A DNA stretch of 64,000 bases, taken from contig CAZGNZ010000017.1 in the NCBI GenBank assembly GCA_964527215.1, positions 1-64,000 on the forward strand, written 5' to 3'. The stretch is from CAZGNZ01 sp964527215 (GTDB lineage: Bacteria > Fidelibacterota > Marinisomatia > SCGC-AAA003-L08 > JACNLC01). A program made the position numbers and the translations under genes. The stretch's first letter is position 1, and the number at the start of each line of letters is the position of its first letter. Below are positions 48,355-57,616 of the stretch, piece after piece. Below the pieces are notes generated by a model, which did no database searches, was not told where the DNA came from, and saw only the letters and a list, made by a program, of their open reading frames with translations.

Positions 48355-49167
48355 ACAGATTTAATCAGGTAATGAATTGATGCAGAATATCCTTATTGAA
48401 CAACAAAATCTCCCCGGACCATAGTGGGGCTATTGTTTATACTTAATTTGATGATATCGAATTTTGTTATCGACGGATGAATTTGGATGGAATAAATAAG
48501 CGTTTCCAATCCTGTCATAAAAATATAAAACCATTCTGCTTCTTCACCCAAAATAAAATTCAAATACAAAGAATAAATCCCAATCAGAATCCACGGCACA
48601 TACTGTTTTCATGTTGGTATTTTTATATTTACAAGATACCGTCTCAAAACCATACAATTCCGGCACCACACACGGATTGTATCTTGTGCTGGAAAATCGG
48701 GTGAGATTGACCGGAAAAAATCCTGCATTGAAATCATGATTCATCAAACCGAATTTCCATGATTAGGGTAAGTGTTTTTTTGTGGCAAGTTTACGGGAAA
48801 ATCTCGGATTGGGTTACCAGAATTGTTCAAAACAACAGACAGACATTCAGGATATAATATATGTCAAATATGCTGCTGACAAGAATATCATCACTTGAAC
48901 TTCGGCCCGGTCCGGTCTGCAGAGTAAACCTATCCCGAATATTTCATGAGAAATCTATTCCGATGACGGATCTGCTCAATTCTACTGCGTTATACTCGAA
49001 AAATGTTCTCAACGTACTGTCCAGTACGATTTCACTCATTTTTCTTCATATGCCTTGTAGAATCAATCATTTTCATCATCTCATCACGAAGTCTCGTGAA
49101 ATATCCGGACTATTGTAAATGACTGCCCCGAACTGCTGCGGAAAATTTGATTATAACCGTGACTGGA
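48355..49167. other. Intergenic region upstream of nrdJ with MITE-like element
   Basis: An 813-bp gap between nrdJa and the ClC gene, both on the minus strand. Its right part holds the inverted 176-bp element (48934-49109). The remainder (48355-48929) should hold the nrdJ promoter. No NrdR-box pair, cobalamin riboswitch or credible gene was recognised in it. Confidence 0.65.
48934..49109 (-). mobile_element. 176-bp MITE-like element, copy 2 (inverted)
   Basis: Reverse-complement match to 8344-8519 with the same length and about seven mismatches by eye. It is flanked by CTAT on both sides (48930-48933 and 49110-49113), a different 4-bp duplication from the CTAA around copy 1. The flanking sequences otherwise do not match, so the two copies arose by separate insertions and not by a segmental duplication. 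Confidence 0.85.
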
Positions 49168-51255
49168 TTATATCAGCTGTGTCAATTCCGCAATGGAAGA
49201 GTGCTCTCCAAATACGATCAGTCTGTGTTCCGCCCGTATTACCATTCCGGTTCTCGGTATCTGTGAAGTCACTCCGTTCGAATCCCGTTTTTGAACCAGC
49301 AGAATATTGATCTGTCCGCGGGAAATGCGGTTGAATTCCTGAATTGTCAAGCCGACGAAACGTGAGGGTATTTCGATTTCTGCAATCTCGTATCCGGGAA
49401 TGACTTCGATGATATCGGATCGGCTTCTGCGGGCGAATTTCAAGTTGGAGGCGAGCTGCTGTGTCACTTGGGTCTGGTTGATTAATTCCTGATACTCGAA
49501 CAGGATATCCTTCCGCATTACCTGTCCCAAAAGACGGTTGTGCTCATCAACCACCGGAATACCCATCATATCGTGCTCCAGCATGGCTTTAAGTACAACC
49601 GGTATGGGCGTGTCGGGCATTGCCGACGGATACTGCTGCCGCGCGATATCATTGACACCGGCATTGGCAGGAAAGTCTTCCAGACGCCATATGAATCGCC
49701 GCATCATTCCCTGGGTGATAAGACCCGTGAGTATTCCGTCTGAATTTACGACATACAAAATCAGATCGTCAGATCCCGACATGCGTTCCAAAAGCTCATT
49801 GACATTGCTGTCTTCCGGAAGAGTATGGACAGAATCCGTCATCAGTGAAGATATCTCCAGCCGGTTGAGAATATTCAGTTCCGTTCCGCTTTCGATATCC
49901 AAACCTCTCCGTTTCAGCTTCAATGTATATATGTTGCCGTCCGTAAATCGGCTTGAAATGACCATTGCGACAATGCTGGAAACCATCAGGGGCAGAATAA
50001 TGGTATATTCTGAGGTGAGTTCAAATATAATGAGGATTGCCGTCACAGGGGCATGGGTCGTTGCTGCCACCATCGCTGCCATTCCCACCAGGGCATAAGC
50101 CCCAGGTGCAGCGGCCACATCAGGATACAGGCTGTGAAACAGACTGCCCGTCAATCCGCCCAGCATGGCTCCCATGAACAGCGACGGAGCAAAAACACCG
50201 CCGGAGGCTCCTGCACCAAGGGAAACACTGGTCGCAATCATCTTTCCTGCCAGGAGCACACCTGCCAGCACAAACGGCATTTCATCTGCCAGTATCTGAT
50301 CCATGGATTCATAACCCACTCCCATTACCTGTGGAATAAAAACTGCAAATCCACCCATTACCAGACCGCCGATCAGGCCTTTGACACTTACAGGCAGTGA
50401 GAGTCCGTCAAATACATCTTCAGAAAAATAAAGAGCGCGGATAAAAAGCAATCCTGCTGCCCCGGTGATAATTCCCAGCACGGCATAAAATATTATTTCG
50501 TAAGGTGAATTCAATTCATACACAGGGGGAATAAAGGCCGGAAAATTCCCATAAACACCACGGGAAATCACTGTTGCAAAAACCGAGGAAATAATAACCG
50601 GACCGACGGCGGCAGCACTGAAATCCCCAAGCACGACTTCACTGGCGAAAATAGCGCCTGCAATGGGTGCATTGAAAGTTGCCGCTATTCCGGCAGCGGT
50701 ACCGCAGCCGATGAAGGTTTTCATGCGCCGCTGTGAAACCTGAAAAAGCTGCCCCATCGTCGATCCAAATGCTGATCCAATCTGTACAATGGGACCTTCC
50801 CGTCCAACAGCAGCACCGGAGGCAATGGAAAACGCAGATGCCAAGGCCTTTATGATCACCACCCGCATTCGAATCAATCCGTTTCGGGTTGCCACTGCCG
50901 CCATCACTTCCGGCACACCATGTCCCTTGGCTTCCGGTGCGAAACGCTTGACAAATGCCGCTACTGCGGCGATACCCAGCGCAGGAACCAGAATACTTAC
51001 CATCACCGGGGAAATCAGGTCTGAAAGGACATCATGCCAGAGTATATTTCTGAATATATCGATCAGTGAACGAAATCCCACAGACAGATAACCGCCCGAT
51101 ATTCCGATCAGAACTGCCATTGCTATGACAAACAGCTGATCGTAGGCCTTGATTCCGGACAGGGGTTTCTGAATCAGATTCTGTAGAGTGTTCCGAACTC
51201 TGATATATGTCCGAAAACGGTTTATTTTCTTTCTGGTCAGTGGTTTGCTTTTCAT
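49168..51255 (-). CDS. ClC-family chloride channel/transporter with CBS pair and TrkA-C domain
   Basis: A 695-aa protein. Residues about 40-460 are the ClC membrane core, with GREGPIVQIGS carrying the gating glutamate. GAGASGGVFAPSLFMGAM is also present. The GSGIP loop is not clearly seen. Two CBS modules follow (about 475-600; LMTDSVHTLPEDSNVNEL and a second one ending near the KDILFEYQELI stretch), then a TrkA-C-like domain (about 620-695; EIPSRFVGLTI to the end). CBS pairs bind adenine nucleotides, and TrkA-C domains bind nucleotides or c-di-AMP-like ligands, so cytoplasmic gating is likely. The gating glutamate is compatible with H+/Cl- exchange. The role may be acid or osmotic balance. 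Confidence 0.92.
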   Translation of the reverse strand: MKSKPLTRKKINRFRTYIRVRNTLQNLIQKPLSGIKAYDQLFVIAMAVLIGISGGYLSVGFRSLIDIFRNILWHDVLSDLISPVMVSILVPALGIAAVAAFVKRFAPEAKGHGVPEVMAAVATRNGLIRMRVVIIKALASAFSIASGAAVGREGPIVQIGSAFGSTMGQLFQVSQRRMKTFIGCGTAAGIAATFNAPIAGAIFASEVVLGDFSAAAVGPVIISSVFATVISRGVYGNFPAFIPPVYELNSPYEIIFYAVLGIITGAAGLLFIRALYFSEDVFDGLSLPVSVKGLIGGLVMGGFAVFIPQVMGVGYESMDQILADEMPFVLAGVLLAGKMIATSVSLGAGASGGVFAPSLFMGAMLGGLTGSLFHSLYPDVAAAPGAYALVGMAAMVAATTHAPVTAILIIFELTSEYTIILPLMVSSIVAMVISSRFTDGNIYTLKLKRRGLDIESGTELNILNRLEISSLMTDSVHTLPEDSNVNELLERMSGSDDLILYVVNSDGILTGLITQGMMRRFIWRLEDFPANAGVNDIARQQYPSAMPDTPIPVVLKAMLEHDMMGIPVVDEHNRLLGQVMRKDILFEYQELINQTQVTQQLASNLKFARRSRSDIIEVIPGYEIAEIEIPSRFVGLTIQEFNRISRGQINILLVQKRDSNGVTSQIPRTGMVIRAEHRLIVFGEHSSIAELTQLI

Positions 51256-51418
51256 AGTCCGAACTCAAGGCGGCAGATGTATTGGAGCAGTGTGTCTGTA
51301 CCGGAAAGACGAATGGTTCCGTTTCCCTGATGTGTTGACAACCAGCATTGAAAACTGCATTTCACTGATAGTGAAACTTCGATATCTGATTTAAATACAG
51401 TCATTAATCCGACTTATC

Positions 51419-53749
51419 TCATTTATTTTCGATTTGAATTCTTAAGGAATCATACAGTACTGGATCCAGCATATAGAGAATATTCATTTCTTTCCGTGCA
51501 GAACGCATTTTTTCCAGGTTCAAATATGTCTGCCCCAGCGCATAATGAGTCTTGGGATCATCCGGTTCAAGATTCAGGGCTTCCTTGAATTTACGGGCCG
51601 CATCCATGTACCGGCCTGTCTGCCGGTAGCACAGTCCGAGATAATAGTGGGTTTCATATTCGTCCGGAGAAGCATTAATGGACTGCTGGAAATGATCCAT
51701 GGCACGCAGAAAATCCCCCATTCGAAAATATGCCTTTCCCATCATTTTGTGGGCTATGGGATCACGCGGCTGAGACTGCATATACCGGTTCAAAGCCTGA
51801 ATAGCGTTTTCCGGCAGATCCAGCTCCATATATGACACACCCATATAAAACAGCACTTCCATATTGCCCCTGTCAAATGCCTGGGCTTTTTCCAATGCCA
51901 GCAGGGCCTGCATGTAGCGTCCCTGACTGCCGAAGGCAATTGCCAGCTGATAGAAATGGTCGTAGTCCGGGTCGCCGCAGCCGATGGCTGTCTGCAGATA
52001 CTCAACGGCACGGGGATATTCACCCAGCTGGTTGGCCATCAGGCCCAGCCGGTACAGTATCTCCGAATTTTCATCATCCAACAGCAGAACATCACGGTAC
52101 GCCTGATAGGCATTTTCCAGTTCATCCAGATGCCAGTAGCTTTCGGCGATGTTCAGGTAATGACTCAGTTCACCAGGCTCAAAATACTTCAGGCGGCCAA
52201 AGGTATCTATGGCTTCGGCATATCGTTTTTCCTTCAGAAAAATGTCTCCAAGGGCTTTCAGCACCAATACACTGTCCGGCTGAATCATGACATATTCCCG
52301 AAGCGGTTCCATGGCCCTGTAATACTCTTCCTGCCGGTAATATGCCATCCCCAGAAGATAGTTGATTTCCTCCAGCTCCGGATTCACTTCCTGCGCCAGC
52401 TGATAATGATCAACAGCCCTTTCAAGTTCTTCCTGCTCCTCGTATATCCGGCCCAGTTCAAGATGGGCCTCCCCAAAATCAGGATTGATCCGGATGGCCC
52501 TTTCAAGTGCCTCCAGCGCTTGTGTTCTGCGATTCGAATTCAGATAGGCAATCCCGAGATAGTAGTACGTCCTGGCATTGTCAGGATCCAGCAGGAGGCT
52601 TTGGGTCAGATTCGGGATGGCTTCAGTAAATCTTTCCAGATTGACAAGGGAAAGCCCCAGCTGGAAATAGGCTTCATGATGGAAAGGGTCAAGATCAATG
52701 ACCTTTTCATAGGCTGCTGCGGCGTCTGCGAAATTGTGCAGTCTCTGAAGAGATTTTCCTTCCCCGAACCAGGCAGCAGCATTTTGATTGTCCAGCCAGA
52801 TGGCTTTCTGATAAAACCAGAGGGCGTCAAGCCATTCACTGAGCAGTGCGTGATAATCCGCCAGAAACAAAAACCCTCGAATATCAGCAGGTCTCTGTTT
52901 TGTATAGGTAAGCATGTGATCTATTGCAGACCCCATTGACTGCTGCTGGAAATAGATGAGAGAGAGATAGAAATCATTCCCCGGAAGGGCTTCTTTCTGG
53001 TCCCGTTCCAGGTACAGCGCGTCCAGAAGATCCCGATAGTACACTTCATCCGGCAGCATGAAGGTGTAGTAGAATTCCGTATCCAGATTGGGAGTATCCA
53101 GCCTGAGGGCCTGCACAAAGGTTTTTGCAGCCTCGGTGTACAGACCGCGATCCACGTAGGAATACCCCAGTTCCATAAGTTCCAATGCTGCTTCATCTGC
53201 TGATTTTCCCAGGAAGGAGCTGTCTGGAAGCCGGGTGTCCAGGCTGTCCCAGATGAATCCGTCTTCAGGGTCCTGTAAAAGCCCTTCTGCACCGGATGTG
53301 TCCGCACTCCAGCTCATCGACTGGTCACTGACTTCTGACAGCCGGGATCGGGTGACCTTCAGTTTTGCCAGATCTCCCTGCAGACTGTACACATCTGAAA
53401 GCAGTTCAAGCGGTTTTATCAGTCTGATTCGACTGCGGGTAAGATGGTATTCATAAATCTCCACTGCAGTCTGAAGATAGTGGTCAGCCAGACTGAGATC
53501 CCCCAGTTGAAAGCTGATTTCACCCAGAACCATTCGTGTCTCTGCAGTGTCAAGATGCTGATCACCAAGCACGGACTCCTGTATGACCAGTACCTGTTCA
53601 AAAACATTCTGGGCTTCAGCCAGACGTCCGGCATTCCGCAGACTGTCGGCCTGCGTCAGCATTTCCTGAACAGATATCACCTCCTGCCCCATAAAGAGAT
53701 GCAGAAACAGCAGTGATAACAAACTTTTACGGATGATTGTGCGAAGCAT
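51419..53749 (-). CDS. Exported tetratricopeptide repeat protein
   Basis: A 776-aa protein with a signal peptide (RKSLLSLLFLHLFMG) and no transmembrane segment after it. Almost all of the rest is made of 34-residue TPR units, with repeated patterns such as AYFQLGLSL, TYYYLGIAYLNSNR and THYALGQTYLNLEK. They are densest from about residue 195 to 760. TPR solenoids bind other proteins, so it probably acts as a periplasmic or outer-membrane scaffold. No catalytic motif is present. The ClC gene starts about 160 bp downstream on the same strand. The partner proteins cannot be inferred. Confidence 0.88.
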   Translation of the reverse strand: MLRTIIRKSLLSLLFLHLFMGQEVISVQEMLTQADSLRNAGRLAEAQNVFEQVLVIQESVLGDQHLDTAETRMVLGEISFQLGDLSLADHYLQTAVEIYEYHLTRSRIRLIKPLELLSDVYSLQGDLAKLKVTRSRLSEVSDQSMSWSADTSGAEGLLQDPEDGFIWDSLDTRLPDSSFLGKSADEAALELMELGYSYVDRGLYTEAAKTFVQALRLDTPNLDTEFYYTFMLPDEVYYRDLLDALYLERDQKEALPGNDFYLSLIYFQQQSMGSAIDHMLTYTKQRPADIRGFLFLADYHALLSEWLDALWFYQKAIWLDNQNAAAWFGEGKSLQRLHNFADAAAAYEKVIDLDPFHHEAYFQLGLSLVNLERFTEAIPNLTQSLLLDPDNARTYYYLGIAYLNSNRRTQALEALERAIRINPDFGEAHLELGRIYEEQEELERAVDHYQLAQEVNPELEEINYLLGMAYYRQEEYYRAMEPLREYVMIQPDSVLVLKALGDIFLKEKRYAEAIDTFGRLKYFEPGELSHYLNIAESYWHLDELENAYQAYRDVLLLDDENSEILYRLGLMANQLGEYPRAVEYLQTAIGCGDPDYDHFYQLAIAFGSQGRYMQALLALEKAQAFDRGNMEVLFYMGVSYMELDLPENAIQALNRYMQSQPRDPIAHKMMGKAYFRMGDFLRAMDHFQQSINASPDEYETHYYLGLCYRQTGRYMDAARKFKEALNLEPDDPKTHYALGQTYLNLEKMRSARKEMNILYMLDPVLYDSLRIQIENK

Positions 53750-54206
53750 ATTACGTGTTAGAACAGATAATTAATTTACCAAGAAACCTTCTAAAATTCC
53801 TGTGTTCAATCAGAAGCCAAGCCGTAAAAATATTTGACGAATCCACCCCGGGATTCTTGCATATCTGAATCGGATGCTGCCTGTATTCATCCGGAGAATA
53901 TTATTTGAATTGTATCCCAAGGACGCAATCTATTGCGGTCTTCGACACTGTGCTTCCAGTCTTGGTGGCTTTGCACTATTTTCACCGGTTCTATCGCAAA
54001 ATGAAAAGGATATCAACAGGGGAGAAGGTTCACCGGTACCATTATTGGATTTCCCGCGCAGAATTTTACGTCCCGGAATAATCAGCCGGCGGCTTAAATT
54101 TACTGTTCGTTTATACAGTTGAAATGATGGAATGATGATTTTGACCCGATATTTGAATTTATTCACAATACATTCACTGCAGCTGTAACTGGACAGGAAT
54201 TCATCG
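53750..54206. other. Intergenic region between divergent TPR gene and parA
   Basis: About 457 bp with no credible gene. Small open frames on both strands overlap each other and the parA start. No inverted repeat of the parS type (TGTTTCACGTGAAACA) and no DnaA-box cluster was recognised. It should contain promoters for both divergent genes. Confidence 0.6.
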
Positions 54207-54983
54207 ATGAAATCCCAAAAGACCAAGGTTCTGGCCATTTCAAATCAAAAGGGCGGCGTTGGAAAAACCACCACTGCCGTGAATGTAGCCGCCTATCTGG
54301 CTGCAGCTGAAATTCCATGTCTGCTCATTGATATGGATCCCCAGGCAAATGCCACTGCCAGCGTGGGCTATGACGTCAGTTCGGAAAATCCTTCAATATA
54401 TGAAGCACTTCTTGAAGATATTGCCCCTGAACAGGTCATCTATAAAACTGAGCTTGAAACTCTGGATATCCTTCCTTCAAACAAGAATCTGGTGGGAGCC
54501 GAGGTGGAGCTGGTTGGACAGCTTTCCCGGGAATACCGTCTCAGGAAAATCATTTCCGAACTGCAGGGAGATTACCGATTTATCATTATTGACAGTCCGC
54601 CGTCCCTGGGGCTGCTGACCATCAATGTCCTGACCGCTGCTCATTCCGTGCTGATTCCGATTCAGTGTGAATATTTTGCGCTGGAAGGATTGTCACAGCT
54701 GCTGAATACCGTTAAGCTGGTCCAGGGACATCTGAACCGCAACCTGGAAATCGAGGGTATTCTGATCACCATGTACGATAATCGTCTGAACCTGTCCCAG
54801 CAGGTGGTCCATGAAGTCCAGGAGTATTTCGGGGATAAAGTGTATAAATCGTTTATCAAAAGAAATGTCAGGCTGGGGGAAGCGCCCAGTCATGGGAAAC
54901 CCATTCTGCTCTATGATGCATCATCCACTGGTGCACAAAACTACATGAGCCTGGTCTCGGAAATATTAAATGCCAATGAGTGA
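54207..54983 (+). CDS. parA: Chromosome-partitioning ATPase ParA (Soj)
   Basis: A 258-aa Walker-type ATPase with the deviant P-loop KGGVGKTT (residues 15-22), the LLIDMDPQANAT switch region and the FIIIDSPPSLG motif. The lack of an N-terminal helix-turn-helix marks it as a chromosomal Soj-type and not a plasmid repressor-type ParA. It should form ATP-dependent dimers on the nucleoid and move ParB-parS complexes. The parB start lies inside its last codons (14-bp overlap), so the two are coupled. A bactofilin gene lies two genes downstream, as in lineages where bactofilins anchor ParAB. Confidence 0.96.
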   Translation: MKSQKTKVLAISNQKGGVGKTTTAVNVAAYLAAAEIPCLLIDMDPQANATASVGYDVSSENPSIYEALLEDIAPEQVIYKTELETLDILPSNKNLVGAEVELVGQLSREYRLRKIISELQGDYRFIIIDSPPSLGLLTINVLTAAHSVLIPIQCEYFALEGLSQLLNTVKLVQGHLNRNLEIEGILITMYDNRLNLSQQVVHEVQEYFGDKVYKSFIKRNVRLGEAPSHGKPILLYDASSTGAQNYMSLVSEILNANE

Positions 54984-55857
54984 AAAACGTTTAGGCAAAG
55001 GTCTGAAAGCGCTGCTGTCTGCCCATGATCTGGGTGACGGCACCCGCTATTTGAATGATGCTGTCCCGGTTGACAGCATCGCTGTCAATCCCCATCAGCC
55101 AAGAGAAAAATTCAGTGATGAAGGGTTGGCGGAGCTGATACAGTCCGTCAAAGTCAATGGAGTGCTGCAGCCTCTGACTGTCCGGGACTCGGGAAACGGC
55201 TGCTATGAACTTGTTGCCGGTGAACGCCGCCTTCGGGCGGCCGCTGCTGCTGGACTGACAACCGTCCCGGTATACGTCATTGGCGTGGAAACAGATCTCG
55301 AAATGCTGGAATTGGCATTGGTGGAAAATATTCAGCGTGAAGACCTGAATCCCATAGAAACAGCAGAAGGATACGCACTCCTCGCCGGCAAATACAACCT
55401 GACACAGGAACAGATTGCTGAAAAGGTTGGAAAAAGTCGGACTGCTGTGGCCAATTTGATCCGGCTGCTTAAGCTGCCTGCAGAAATCAAATCTGCAGTG
55501 AAGGAAAACCAGTTATCAACCGGTCATGCACGTGCACTTCTGGCACTGCCGGAAAATCAGATTGTCCCCGTATTTAAAGAAATTGTACGGGACAGCCTCA
55601 GTGTCAGACAGACCGAGGAACTCGTACGCCGGCTGACTGATGATCGGCAGAACAAGGCAGCCGCCAATCACAAATCACAGAAAACCACACCAAAACCGGA
55701 AATCATCCTGTCCTTCGAGGGAAAGCTGCGGACCGCACTTGGCACGAAGGTATCCATAAACAGGAAGCAAAGCGGCAGAGGACGGATTGATATTGAATTC
55801 TATTCGGATGATGACCTTGTTCGAATAATGGAACTGATGGCAGAAGAACATTCCTGA
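54970..55857 (+). CDS. parB: Chromosome-partitioning protein ParB (Spo0J)
   Basis: A 295-aa DNA-binding CTPase. The N-terminus ends the ParA-contact segment (KRLGKGLKALL). The CTP-binding motif is GERRLRAAAAAGL. The helix-turn-helix that reads parS is LTQEQIAEKVGKSRTAVANL, and a C-terminal dimerisation domain follows a basic linker. Two ATG codons (54970 and 54976) could start the protein; either leaves all domains intact. The parS site itself was not found in the window. It is followed within 10 bp by an M23 peptidase gene. Confidence 0.96.
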   Translation: MPMSEKRLGKGLKALLSAHDLGDGTRYLNDAVPVDSIAVNPHQPREKFSDEGLAELIQSVKVNGVLQPLTVRDSGNGCYELVAGERRLRAAAAAGLTTVPVYVIGVETDLEMLELALVENIQREDLNPIETAEGYALLAGKYNLTQEQIAEKVGKSRTAVANLIRLLKLPAEIKSAVKENQLSTGHARALLALPENQIVPVFKEIVRDSLSVRQTEELVRRLTDDRQNKAAANHKSQKTTPKPEIILSFEGKLRTALGTKVSINRKQSGRGRIDIEFYSDDDLVRIMELMAEEHS

Positions 55858-55863
55858 TCGGAA

Positions 55864-56571
55864 TTGCCCTGGATGCACAGGAAAAAATATTCCATACTGC
55901 TTATTACGCCTGAAGACCGGCAGCATACTGTTGTCTTTTCCCGGTATCTGATATATATTGTGACTGCATTCTGTCTCGTTCTGAGCGCACTGGCGGCGTT
56001 TGGCATCATAAAGCTGATGAACTGGGACAATGACAGCAGACAGCTGTCAGAGCTTAAGGAATTCCGAATTCGGGCACTGGAGATTATCCGTGATCTGGAC
56101 GGTTCCGACCTGCTGCAGGATTCAACGCGGTTGGTGGAATCCTTTAAAACCCACTTTGCCCAAAATCCGGAACTGATTCCGGTCACACCGCCCGTTGACG
56201 GATATGTCACGCAGACCATGTGCCTGGATGACAGCAATCCCCACTACGGAGTGGATATCGCTGCCAAAGCCGGGGATCTTATTCGGGCACCGGCAGACGG
56301 GCTGGTCATTGTTTCCGGTCTGTATCAGGGGTTGGGAAATACATTAATTCTGGCTCATGCCAGAGGATTTTATACTGTCTTTGGTCACAACGACACCAAT
56401 CTGGTTCGGCAGCGGGAATGGGTGACCCTGAATCAGCCTATTGCACGGGTTGGCAAATCCGGCGACACTGAAGGTCCTCATCTCCATTTTGAACTGTGGA
56501 AAAATGATCGTGTAATCGATCCCCGGGATTTTATAGAGGAATACAAGCAAAGAGATGTCTCGATCCGATAA
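55864..56571 (+). CDS. M23 family metallopeptidase (LytM-type endopeptidase)
   Basis: A membrane-anchored peptidoglycan endopeptidase. The start is either TTG at 55864 or ATG at 55873; the ATG gives 232 aa. One transmembrane helix near the start (residues about 22-45) precedes a short coiled segment and the peptidase domain (about 110-225). All zinc and catalytic residues are intact: HYGVD, FGHND and GPHLHFELW. The domain is therefore probably active, in contrast with the degenerate EnvC-like protein at 9877. The next gene is a bactofilin that overlaps it by 17 bp. M23 enzymes paired with bactofilins shape the cell wall in several bacteria. Confidence 0.93.
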   Translation: MPWMHRKKYSILLITPEDRQHTVVFSRYLIYIVTAFCLVLSALAAFGIIKLMNWDNDSRQLSELKEFRIRALEIIRDLDGSDLLQDSTRLVESFKTHFAQNPELIPVTPPVDGYVTQTMCLDDSNPHYGVDIAAKAGDLIRAPADGLVIVSGLYQGLGNTLILAHARGFYTVFGHNDTNLVRQREWVTLNQPIARVGKSGDTEGPHLHFELWKNDRVIDPRDFIEEYKQRDVSIR

Positions 56572-56962
56572 ACATAACGATTCAAAAGTAAACACCATCC
56601 TTGGCCAGGAGGTGGAAATCAAGGGTGATGTGAATGTCCGCAGCGGCATTCTGGTATATGGCCGGGTCCACGGCTGCATCAATTCACTGGGTACGGTCCG
56701 AACCGCTCAGGGGTCATTTGTTCACGGAAACATTGTGGCCAAAGATGCCGTCATCAGCGGCTCGGTTGAAGGCGACCTTATGATTGAAGGCAAAGTCACA
56801 CTGGGGGCAAAATCCGTACTGCACGGCAATCTGAAAGCAGGAATTCTGGTAGTGGAAAGCGGGGCCCGGTTTGAAGGCAGCTGCAGCATGTCCCAGGAAA
56901 CAAAAGCCAGGACAGCCGCACCGCGCCAGATCAATCTGAGCGGCAAAAACAGCCAGGAATAA
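56555..56962 (+). CDS. Bactofilin (polymer-forming cytoskeletal protein)
   Basis: A 135-aa protein of the bactofilin family, which polymerises without nucleotides into filaments through a right-handed beta-helix. The core (about 15-115) shows the repeated pattern: GQEVEIKGDVNVRSGILVYG, then VHGNIVAKDAVISGSVEGDL and LHGNLKAGILVVESGARFEG. Flexible charged or Ser/Asn-rich ends flank it. It overlaps the M23 gene by 17 bp. With parAB and the peptidase upstream, a role in cell shape or in positioning the segregation machinery is likely (context from Myxococcus and Caulobacter bactofilins). Confidence 0.94.
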   Translation: MSRSDKHNDSKVNTILGQEVEIKGDVNVRSGILVYGRVHGCINSLGTVRTAQGSFVHGNIVAKDAVISGSVEGDLMIEGKVTLGAKSVLHGNLKAGILVVESGARFEGSCSMSQETKARTAAPRQINLSGKNSQE

Positions 56963-57122
56963 TTCAGATACGCCCGAACCGGACGGTGGCTGTATTCGGT
57001 CAGCTTTTTCCTGTCCCGGGCAACCATTTTTCAGAAACGGTTTCATTTGCAGTACCGGAATTCCGACAGCCGTTTATGACGGACTCCGAAGTGCCGGTAA
57101 ACCACGGAGCATTACGCAGCCA

Positions 57123-57329
57123 GTGTCAAAACCAGACCCACCTCATCATCTTGGTCAGGGAGCTTCCGCAGCATACAGTATGGCCGGAGCCCTGCTGCTG
57201 TTCGGCGGAATTGGGTATCTGCTTGACAAACACAGCACTGGTGACACCTGGTATCTCCTCGCAGGTCTGCTGCTGGGCGTAGCGGTCGGAATGTATGAAC
57301 TGGCGAAAATAATATTCCCGCGAAAGTAA
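57123..57329 (+). CDS. atpZ: AtpZ/AtpI-type F0 accessory protein
   Basis: A 68-aa membrane protein with two helices (about 20-36 and 44-62), a glycine-rich first helix (GGIGYLLD) and a conserved basic end, as in the AtpZ family placed before F0 genes. AtpZ and AtpI are thought to assist c-ring assembly or magnesium supply. The start is GTG at 57123; no ATG is in frame nearby, and a weak GGAG lies about 14 bases upstream. Its stop overlaps the next start (TAATG). Confidence 0.8.
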   Translation: MSKPDPPHHLGQGASAAYSMAGALLLFGGIGYLLDKHSTGDTWYLLAGLLLGVAVGMYELAKIIFPRK

Positions 57330-57616
57330 TGGTCCTATTCCAGAATATCCTCATCGCTCTGGTCTCTGCTGCCGTCATTCTGATTTCCAGAAAGGCCCTT
57401 CGGCGGTCACCTGAAAAGTATATGAGAATACATATCCGTTCCCTGTTCTCTAGACTTGTAATTATCGGCCTATTGATAATAGTATTTGCATTCGTATATC
57501 CAGGGAAAAAAACCCTTTTGATTACGTCTGGCATCGGTACTCTGGTCGTATTTCATTTCCTGGAAGGATTCATCATACAGCGTGAGTTATTAAAAGGCGG
57601 AAATCATCATGGCTGA
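57329..57616 (+). CDS. Small membrane protein, AtpI-like, in ATP synthase operon
   Basis: A 95-aa protein with three to four hydrophobic segments (about 3-20, 38-57, 65-82) separated by basic residues (KALRRSPEKYMRIHIR). Sequence similarity to AtpI is not obvious by eye. The position between atpZ and atpB, the length and the topology fit the ATP synthase protein I group. It overlaps atpZ by one base and atpB by eight, so it is embedded in the operon. The function remains putative. Confidence 0.7.
   Translation: MVLFQNILIALVSAAVILISRKALRRSPEKYMRIHIRSLFSRLVIIGLLIIVFAFVYPGKKTLLITSGIGTLVVFHFLEGFIIQRELLKGGNHHG

Noticed and set aside
48355..48930. Cobalamin riboswitch or NrdR boxes upstream of nrdJ
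   Set aside because: Expected because the enzyme uses adenosylcobalamin, but no B12-box-like core or paired NrdR box was found by eye.
53874..54238. Two overlapping small frames on opposite strands upstream of parA
   Set aside because: They overlap each other and the parA start, and neither shows a ribosome-binding site or domain.
53750..57122. parS site or oriC near parAB
   Set aside because: No TGTTTCACGTGAAACA-like palindrome and no DnaA-box cluster was recognised in or around the genes.
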